Assembly (NCBI GenBank): GCA_013329455.1
Contig: DUKF01000246.1
Location: forward strand, 3,342 to 13,050
Source: Methanotrichaceae archaeon
Lineage (GTDB): Archaea; Halobacteriota; Methanosarcinia; Methanotrichales; Methanotrichaceae
Direction of reading: 5' to 3'
DNA length: 9,709 bases
Part shown: one piece after another, positions 5,370-9,709 of the stretch
How the letters are laid out: each line of letters begins with the position of its first letter
Position numbering within the stretch: position 1 is the first letter of the stretch
Notes under the pieces: model-generated
Told to the model about the DNA's origin: nothing
The model's input: only the letters and a program-made list of their open reading frames with translations
Databases searched by the model: none
Program-made: the position numbers and the translations under genes

Positions 5370-5861
5370 GTGATCTATCTGATAGAATTCTTCTACTCAA
5401 TCCCGGGCTGGCTCGCCACCTTCCTTCTGGCGATGTCGCCGATCTTTGAGCTTCGGGGCGCAATACCACTCGCGATAGGGGTTTACGGCCTCTCTCCCCT
5501 GAAGGCATACACGATCTCGGTGATCGGAAACCTGGTGCCGGTAGTCTTTCTGCTCCTCTACCTGGAGCCAGTCTCCCGCCGTCTGATGCGATACCGGTCC
5601 GGAAAGGCGTTCTTCACGTGGCTCTTCGCCCGGACTTACAGGAATCATGTCGAGAAGCACCGAAAGTATGGCCTTCTCGCTCTCACCTTCTTTGTAGCAC
5701 TCCCGCTCCCTGTGACTGGGGCCTGGACCGGTTCTGCCATCGCCTTCATCTTTGGCTTCAAGTTCTGGCAAGCCTTTCCTGCAATCGCCGTTGGAGTCTG
5801 CATCGCGGGAGCCGTCGTGACGGCATCGGTGATGGGAGTGATATCCCTCGCTTTCAGCTGA
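5370..5861 (+). CDS. Small multidrug export family membrane protein (PF06695/COG2426)
   Basis: The 163-residue protein has about four hydrophobic segments, near 12-24, 44-66, 100-128 and 135-161. The family hallmark FELRGAIPLAIGVYGL lies at 26-41 and a second half-motif ALPLPVTGAWTGSAIAFIFG at 110-129. Both fit PF06695 (Sm_multidrug_ex, COG2426), usually 150-165 residues, so it is full length. The family name comes from an early prediction; transport activity and substrate are not well established, and it is distantly related in layout to DedA/SNARE-associated proteins. It acts in the cytoplasmic membrane. The start is GTG. GGAGTGATC overlaps that GTG and would itself resemble a ribosome binding site, so initiation could differ by a few codons. 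It converges with the DUF1622 gene, with 14 bases between stops. Confidence 0.82.
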   Translation: MIYLIEFFYSIPGWLATFLLAMSPIFELRGAIPLAIGVYGLSPLKAYTISVIGNLVPVVFLLLYLEPVSRRLMRYRSGKAFFTWLFARTYRNHVEKHRKYGLLALTFFVALPLPVTGAWTGSAIAFIFGFKFWQAFPAIAVGVCIAGAVVTASVMGVISLAFS

Positions 5862-5875
5862 ACTTCGAGCCGGGA

Positions 5876-6208
5876 TCACTCAAGCTGATACTCTTCTGCC
5901 TCCTTGCTCAAAAAGTAGCCCATCAACGTCCTTATCACCACCACCGTCCCCAAGAGGATCAGCTCCTCGTGGGTGGGGGCGACGAGGGTTGATAGGATGT
6001 CGGCTGCTATGAAGAACTCAAGGCCGAAGACTATCTTGTCGGTCAGCTCTCGCCTTATGTGATTGTATGTGTAGGGCCTCTTTGCCACCTCCAAAAGCAC
6101 TATGTGGAGGATGGACTTCAGGCCACCGAATATTATCAGAGCCGCCCCTACGATGCTGAAAAGCTGGGCGAAAGTCTCCACAAGCTGCTTGAAGATCAGC
6201 TCAATCAT
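5876..6208 (-). CDS. DUF1622 family membrane protein
   Basis: The 110-residue protein has three predicted membrane segments: about 12-38 (FAQLFSIVGAALIIFGGLKS), 57-77 (KIVFGLEFFIAADILSTLV) and 82-100 (ELILLGTVVVIRTLMGYFL). The block FGLEFFIAADILSTLVAPT followed by VVIRTLMGYFLSKE is characteristic of DUF1622 (PF07784), a small membrane family of unknown function common in bacteria and archaea. The frame is open upstream to 6469. ATG 6208 was chosen because the protein then begins at the family's usual N-terminus and a TATA box lies 26-33 bases ahead, giving a leaderless or nearly leaderless mRNA; the extra 87 upstream residues are not family-like and overlap the opposite-strand remnant at 6374-6532. 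It converges with the exporter gene to its left. Confidence 0.82.
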   Translation of the reverse strand: MIELIFKQLVETFAQLFSIVGAALIIFGGLKSILHIVLLEVAKRPYTYNHIRRELTDKIVFGLEFFIAADILSTLVAPTHEELILLGTVVVIRTLMGYFLSKEAEEYQLE

Positions 6209-6233
6209 GACAACTGTTTCGTCTTTCAGAGGG

Positions 6234-6241
6234 TAAATAAA
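6234..6241 (-). promoter_or_regulatory. TATA box of the DUF1622 gene
   Basis: On the minus strand this reads TTTATTTA. Expected transcription start, about 26 bases downstream, is near 6211, within a few bases of the ATG at 6208. This supports the short form of the gene and leaderless translation. Confidence 0.6.
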
Positions 6242-6373
6242 GATCGGACCTGATCGATCTTTGAAATTGAAAAAAACAGTCACATAGAACGCCTTTTTCC
6301 AAGATATTCCACCAACACCCGCTGGGAAAAAGCCCAATGTATCAAGACCATCCTCCCCCCAAAGGGCATTACT

Positions 6374-6532
6374 GTGGTGAGAGTGAACCCCAAAGGCGCG
6401 TGGCAGATCGTTCACAGCACGACGCCAAAGATCGAGCTCGCCTTTCTGGTGCTGGCCGCGACAATCCACCTCTTCGTGACCGATATTTTGAGGGTAGACG
6501 TCGCGGCGATGATCGAACTTCTGTACCTGTGA
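6374..6532 (+). pseudogene. N-terminal remnant resembling an SLC13-type anion symporter
   Basis: A frame of 52 codons runs from GTG 6374 to a TGA at 6530-6532. After a polar start (VVRVNPKGAW), residues about 18-51 read PKIELAFLVLAATIHLFVTD and then ILRVDVAAMIELLYL. From memory, the first membrane helix of SLC13/CitT-type permeases reads like ALVLA-LFVTE-LRVDVVALLVLLAL, so the match covers position and character of the helix. Full-length members have 400-600 residues; here the frame stops after the first segment, four bases before the end of the convergent SAM-hydrolase-like gene. It is most simply a truncated gene. Alternatives are a genuine one-helix small membrane protein or chance. There is no convincing ribosome binding site or promoter. 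The rest of the gap (6242-6373) holds nothing else I can identify. Confidence 0.4.
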
Positions 6533-6536
6533 AAGT

Positions 6537-7427
6537 TCAGATCTTGTGAACCCTTACCTCAGAGCCTGCGGAGACTCCGAGGGCTTCGGCGGCGCTGCCC
6601 ATGTTAATCGCAATCTCCAGCCGTCCCAATAATCCGATCACGGCGACCCATTCGCCCTGGGGCACGTCGCCGTAGGTGGTCGCGAAGGCCGCCTCGACGT
6701 TCTCGCCGCCGACGGTGATTTCGACCCGGTCACCCGGCGAGAGATCGGCCATCTCGGCCAGCTCTTTAGGAATGTTTGTGACGAGGTTTCCCCAGTGGTC
6801 GACGTGGGCGACGGTCCCGATAAGGGTTCCATCCTCTAGATCGCCTTCCACGACCTCGATCCTGACCGGATCGAAGATCTCAGGGCCGACCTCGGCAGGA
6901 TCAGTCCTGGCGGCGAGGTGGCCAGCCACGGGGCCGTAAATTTCCATGCCGTCGAAGGTGGCGGAAGTTCTCCCCTGCCCGGTGAGGTTCAGGTTTGTTA
7001 TCTCGCGGACGCAATCGATCCCAAGCTCGTCCATGACGCCGGTGAATAGGCCGTTGTCGGGCCCGACGAAGATCTTGCTGTCGTTTGTCTCAAGAACGAT
7101 TGAGCGCTCCACCGTTCCGACCACAGGGTCGACCTCCGCCGCAAAGACAGTGCCCGGCGGATAATACCGCGCCGCCTGGGCGAGGATGTAAGACCCCTCG
7201 GCGACGTTGAATGCCAAAACCTCGTGGGTTATGGTGGATATCCTCGCCTCGGGGTTGGCAGAGTAGATCGATCCCTCAAGAGCTCCGACATAGAAGTCGG
7301 AAGTTCCGTAGTCTGTGAGGAGGACAACGAGGTTCTCCACCTCGTCTCCTGCTGAATCTGCGGCCATCGCTGAGAAAGAGGCCAAGATCGCCAGCACTGT
7401 CATGATACAGATTATTTGCGTTTTCAT
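6537..7427 (-). CDS. Exported SAM hydroxide adenosyltransferase-like protein with altered active site
   Basis: The 296-residue protein has a signal peptide (MKTQIICIMTVLAILASFSAMA, about 1-22), then a full domain of the SAM hydroxide adenosyltransferase/chlorinase-fluorinase family (DUF62, PF01887 and its C-terminal partner). Landmarks are LVVLLTDYGTSDFYVGALEG at 33-52, AEGSYILAQAARYYPPGTVF at 76-95, EVDPVVGTVERSIV at 98-111, VGPDNGLFT at 121-129, FDGMEIYGPVAGHLA at 158-172, HVDHWGNLVTNIP at 208-220 and GRLEIAINMGSAAEALG at 268-284. Characterised members use an Asp-Arg-His triad (Asp68, Arg75, His127 in Pyrococcus PH0463) to split SAM into adenosine and methionine. By position the Asp is kept (D100), the Arg becomes E107 with R108 next to it, and the His becomes D159. 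Cytosolic members lack a signal peptide. It may have another substrate or no catalysis. A TATA box and GGAG precede it. Confidence 0.88.
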   Translation of the reverse strand: MKTQIICIMTVLAILASFSAMAADSAGDEVENLVVLLTDYGTSDFYVGALEGSIYSANPEARISTITHEVLAFNVAEGSYILAQAARYYPPGTVFAAEVDPVVGTVERSIVLETNDSKIFVGPDNGLFTGVMDELGIDCVREITNLNLTGQGRTSATFDGMEIYGPVAGHLAARTDPAEVGPEIFDPVRIEVVEGDLEDGTLIGTVAHVDHWGNLVTNIPKELAEMADLSPGDRVEITVGGENVEAAFATTYGDVPQGEWVAVIGLLGRLEIAINMGSAAEALGVSAGSEVRVHKI

Positions 7428-7437
7428 ATCGCTTCAG

Positions 7438-7441
7438 CTCC
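7438..7441 (-). promoter_or_regulatory. Ribosome binding site of the exported SAM-hydrolase-like gene
   Basis: GGAG on the minus strand, ten bases before ATG 7427. It supports the start that includes the signal peptide. Confidence 0.5.
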
Positions 7442-7468
7442 AGCAAAGTGGGCCGATCTTGGTTACAG

Positions 7469-7477
7469 ATTTATAAA
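7469..7477 (-). promoter_or_regulatory. TATA box of the exported SAM-hydrolase-like gene
   Basis: The minus strand reads TTTATAAAT, the best TATA box in the window, 42 bases before the ATG. Expected transcription start near 7447 leaves a leader of about 20 bases. The gene is thus transcribed separately from the helicase gene that ends at 7513. Confidence 0.7.
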
Positions 7478-7512
7478 GATCTATTCGAATGGGGATTTTG
7501 ATCAAGCCGAGT

Positions 7513-9709
7513 TCAATAGCCGAACAATTTGCCGAGTTCTTTTATCCTCTCGCCGAGCGCTTCGTTGTATCGGATCACGAAAACTCGATACCCCAAACCA
7601 TCGAGTTGATCTCTCTTTTTCTTGTCGCCCTCTTCGACGTAATCCTTGTCGTGGTCTGGACCGTCAACGAAGATGACTATGCTTTCATCTTCATAGTAGA
7701 AGTCCGCTTTTGCGATGAGTTTGTCACCATCAAAGATTGTTTTCTGGGCGCAAGCGGGTAGTGGAAGAGCCCTTCTCCTTATGGCGTCCAGAACATCTCT
7801 CTCAAAATTCGAATCGCAACTGCCCAAAAGCTGATCGTAACGTTCTTCATCCACAAGTGGGACCATCTCGGCTCGATCGAGCCTTGCCAGGGTAGGAAGG
7901 ACCAGGTTGCAGTCGAGTATCTCGTGTATGGGCTGGTTGTAGTAGTTGCAAAGGCACCTTTCGGCGCTACCAATCCTATAGATCTTTTTACAATCAGGAC
8001 AGTACTCTGCCACTTCGAGTTCCACGAACTCCCGGCGATCTTTCCTGATGGCACCAGTGGGCGTTTGCCATTGGTCTGGGGGTGGCGTTACCTCCGGGTC
8101 GTACTTTCCAACGACGATGTAGGCGGGCTCGCCCTCGACGTCCAGGTCGTCCACGTCCCGGGGCCGGAGGGTTCCGTCTGACTCGATCAAGACGCTGTAG
8201 TACTCCTGGCCGCAGGCCCTGCAGAAGACGAGAGGGAAGGTGATCCTGGTCTTGTTCTCTTTTGTGCAGTCGGGACAGACTACCTCGCCGACGTCGTTCA
8301 GGTGAGGCGCCTTCGGGCTGATGCAGCTTTTGATTCCACCGCCCTGGCTGAAGAAGGCGTGGATCTTGGGTATGAGCCGGGCCTGGGTCCTGCCCCAGTC
8401 CTCGATCTCGGTGTTCATACCGGCGAGGAGCGCGGCCTTGAGTTCTATGAGAGAGGCCTCTTTTGTAGAATCGGGCCTGACCGTCTCTTGGTAGGCCTTG
8501 ACCAGGTCGTCCAGGCTCATGGAGTTGGAGTTTCTGAGGAGCTGGTCTTCCAGGAACTGGACGACCAATAGCTCGCCCAGAAGCTTGCCCATGCCGATCC
8601 TTGACGCCTGATCTTCGGAAAGCTTCCGGCCGGAGAGTTCCTCGACCAGGGCGATAGTCTCTTCCAGGGAGCCGTCAAAATTCGTGAGCTGCTCTTCCGT
8701 GACCAGAACTTTTTCGGGGAGGATTCCCTTGCCATCCTCGCCCCGGCGGGATGGTTCGGCGTAGGTCTCGGTGATGACGGCGACGGAGGCGAAGGGCTCG
8801 CCGAAGAGCTTGGTTGCAAACAGGGAGATGGCCTCTGCGGCGTCTTCTCCTTCGGAGCTTTGGACCGTAGCGCTGGTTCCTATGCACCGAAGCTCGCCAG
8901 CGGTTCCGGTGTGCTGTTTTAGCCTTCGGATCAGGTAGGTGACGTACGCGCCTTGTTTTCCTGTGTAGGTGTGGACCTCGTCCAGGACCAGGAACCGAAG
9001 GGCGCCTCCACCTTCTGGAAAGATCGCCCTTCTGTCGTGAAACCTGGTTAAGAGGTACTCCAGCATCACGTAATTTGTGATCAGGACGTCGGGCGGAGGC
9101 TCTTGGATCTCCTCTCTTGAGAGAAGCTCGCAGTCGAGAGGTTTGTCTCTGCCGGTGAGCATCTGGTACTGTTTCAAGGCCTCGTCCCTGGAGGAGGGGG
9201 TGTCGCCGGTGTACAGGGCGAGCTTGAGGCCCGATCCCGCCAGCCTGGTGGCAAAATCGCCGTACTGGGTGTTGGCAAGTGCGTTCATGGGGTAGATGAT
9301 GATAGCCTTCACGCCCTTTTTGCCCTCGTCTTTGAGGCGGAGGCACTCGCTTATCACGGGTATGCCAAAGCAAAAGCTCTTGCCGCCCCCCGTGCCGGTG
9401 GCAACTATCGTGTTTTTGCCGGAGGCGATCTTCCTGACGGCCTCGGACTGGTGGCGGTGGAGGTCCACGACCGGCGACTCTCTTTCTCCCGGTTTTGATG
9501 TGAAGCACTTGGGCGCGTCCGGATGGATCAGGCCCTCTTCGACGAGGCTTTCGAAGGAGTCGCCCGGAAGGAACCTTCGGTTGAGCTCGATGTAGGGCCC
9601 TTTCGAGATGAGAGTGCCTTCGTCAAGCTTCAGTTCCACCCAGCCCCCGATGGTCGGGTTCTTGAACCTCTGGAACGAGGTGACGTATCTTCGGTAAGCC
9701 TTGCGTGCG
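7513..9709 (-). CDS. DEAD/DEAH helicase with C-terminal nuclease-like domain, internally shortened; 5' end outside window
   Basis: The frame stays open from 7513 past a GTG at 9639 to the window edge (upstream residues include YRRYVTSFQRFKNPTIGGW), so the start lies outside. Numbered from that GTG: motor domain 1 has the Q-like HRHQSEAVRKI (61-71), Walker A ATGTGGGKS (80-88), DEVH (220-223) and GTSATV (254-259). Zinc-ligand pairs follow: CPDC 455-458, CRAC 473-476, CPDC 547-550, then CLC 562-564. Residues 565-580 (NYYNQPIHEILD) resemble the end of DUF1998. Residues about 605-692 resemble a small endonuclease domain: LLGSCDSNFERDVL, KADFYY, IVIFVDGPDHD, GYRVFVIRY. Relatives with this order (MrfA-like and other DUF1998 helicases) are about 1,700-1,900 residues and carry motor domain 2 between the zinc part and the DUF1998 end. 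It is absent here, with no QxxGRxGR motif. The gene looks shortened in frame and unable to unwind DNA in the normal way. Confidence 0.85.
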   Translation of the reverse strand, partial: ARKAYRRYVTSFQRFKNPTIGGWVELKLDEGTLISKGPYIELNRRFLPGDSFESLVEEGLIHPDAPKCFTSKPGERESPVVDLHRHQSEAVRKIASGKNTIVATGTGGGKSFCFGIPVISECLRLKDEGKKGVKAIIIYPMNALANTQYGDFATRLAGSGLKLALYTGDTPSSRDEALKQYQMLTGRDKPLDCELLSREEIQEPPPDVLITNYVMLEYLLTRFHDRRAIFPEGGGALRFLVLDEVHTYTGKQGAYVTYLIRRLKQHTGTAGELRCIGTSATVQSSEGEDAAEAISLFATKLFGEPFASVAVITETYAEPSRRGEDGKGILPEKVLVTEEQLTNFDGSLEETIALVEELSGRKLSEDQASRIGMGKLLGELLVVQFLEDQLLRNSNSMSLDDLVKAYQETVRPDSTKEASLIELKAALLAGMNTEIEDWGRTQARLIPKIHAFFSQGGGIKSCISPKAPHLNDVGEVVCPDCTKENKTRITFPLVFCRACGQEYYSVLIESDGTLRPRDVDDLDVEGEPAYIVVGKYDPEVTPPPDQWQTPTGAIRKDRREFVELEVAEYCPDCKKIYRIGSAERCLCNYYNQPIHEILDCNLVLPTLARLDRAEMVPLVDEERYDQLLGSCDSNFERDVLDAIRRRALPLPACAQKTIFDGDKLIAKADFYYEDESIVIFVDGPDHDKDYVEEGDKKKRDQLDGLGYRVFVIRYNEALGERIKELGKLFGY

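Noticed and set aside
6209..6469. 87-residue N-terminal extension of the DUF1622 protein
   Set aside because: Not like the family, overlaps the opposite-strand remnant, and a TATA box fits the ATG at 6208.
8675..9508. 277-residue minus-strand frame inside the helicase gene in a second frame
   Set aside because: Arg/Pro/His-rich composition typical of an out-of-frame reading of a GC-rich gene; the helicase frame has clear motifs.
9637..9639. GTG 9639 as true start of the helicase gene
   Set aside because: The frame continues upstream without a stop to the window edge, and the added residues (YRRYVTSFQRFKNP) look like genuine family N-terminus.

Overview
The window looks like a chromosomal piece of a methanogenic archaeon, most likely a Methanothrix (Methanosaeta)-type organism. 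This is inference. It rests on archaeal TATA boxes about 25-30 bp ahead of near-leaderless or short-leader genes, GGTG/GAGGTG-type ribosome binding sites, moderately high GC, small secreted lamin-tail-domain (LTD) proteins, and archaeal-style PPC/DUF296, SAM-hydroxide adenosyltransferase and B12-radical-SAM genes. No rRNA, tRNA, CRISPR array or insertion sequence was seen.

Left third (1-4700): the start of a leftward PPC/DUF296 gene is cut by the window edge. To its right lie three rightward paralogues of about 160 residues (424-918, 1180-1653, 4165-4677), each a signal peptide plus one LTD. Each is preceded by the same promoter box (19 of 19 bases identical between the second and third copies, 15 of 19 in the first), then a GC-rich inverted repeat in the presumed leader, then a GTGGGGG ribosome-binding-like motif. 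Between copies two and three sits a two-gene unit with an ATGA overlap: an unrecognised 287-residue protein and a cobalamin-binding radical SAM enzyme.

Middle (4700-6540): a small unrecognised beta-rich protein with a strong promoter, a small-multidrug-export family membrane protein, and a convergent DUF1622 membrane protein. A short rightward stretch resembles only the first transmembrane segment of an SLC13-type anion symporter and is probably a remnant.

Right third (6537-9709), all leftward: a signal-peptide-bearing relative of the SAM hydroxide adenosyltransferases in which two of the three known catalytic residues are replaced, and a large DEAD/DEAH helicase gene whose start lies beyond the window. 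That helicase keeps motor domain 1, zinc-ligand cysteines and a C-terminal nuclease-like domain. It appears to lack motor domain 2 and most of DUF1998, as if by an in-frame internal deletion.

The genes do not form one obvious pathway. The most striking points are the triplicated promoter-leader-LTD cassette, the exported and active-site-altered SAM-hydrolase relative, and the internally deleted helicase.
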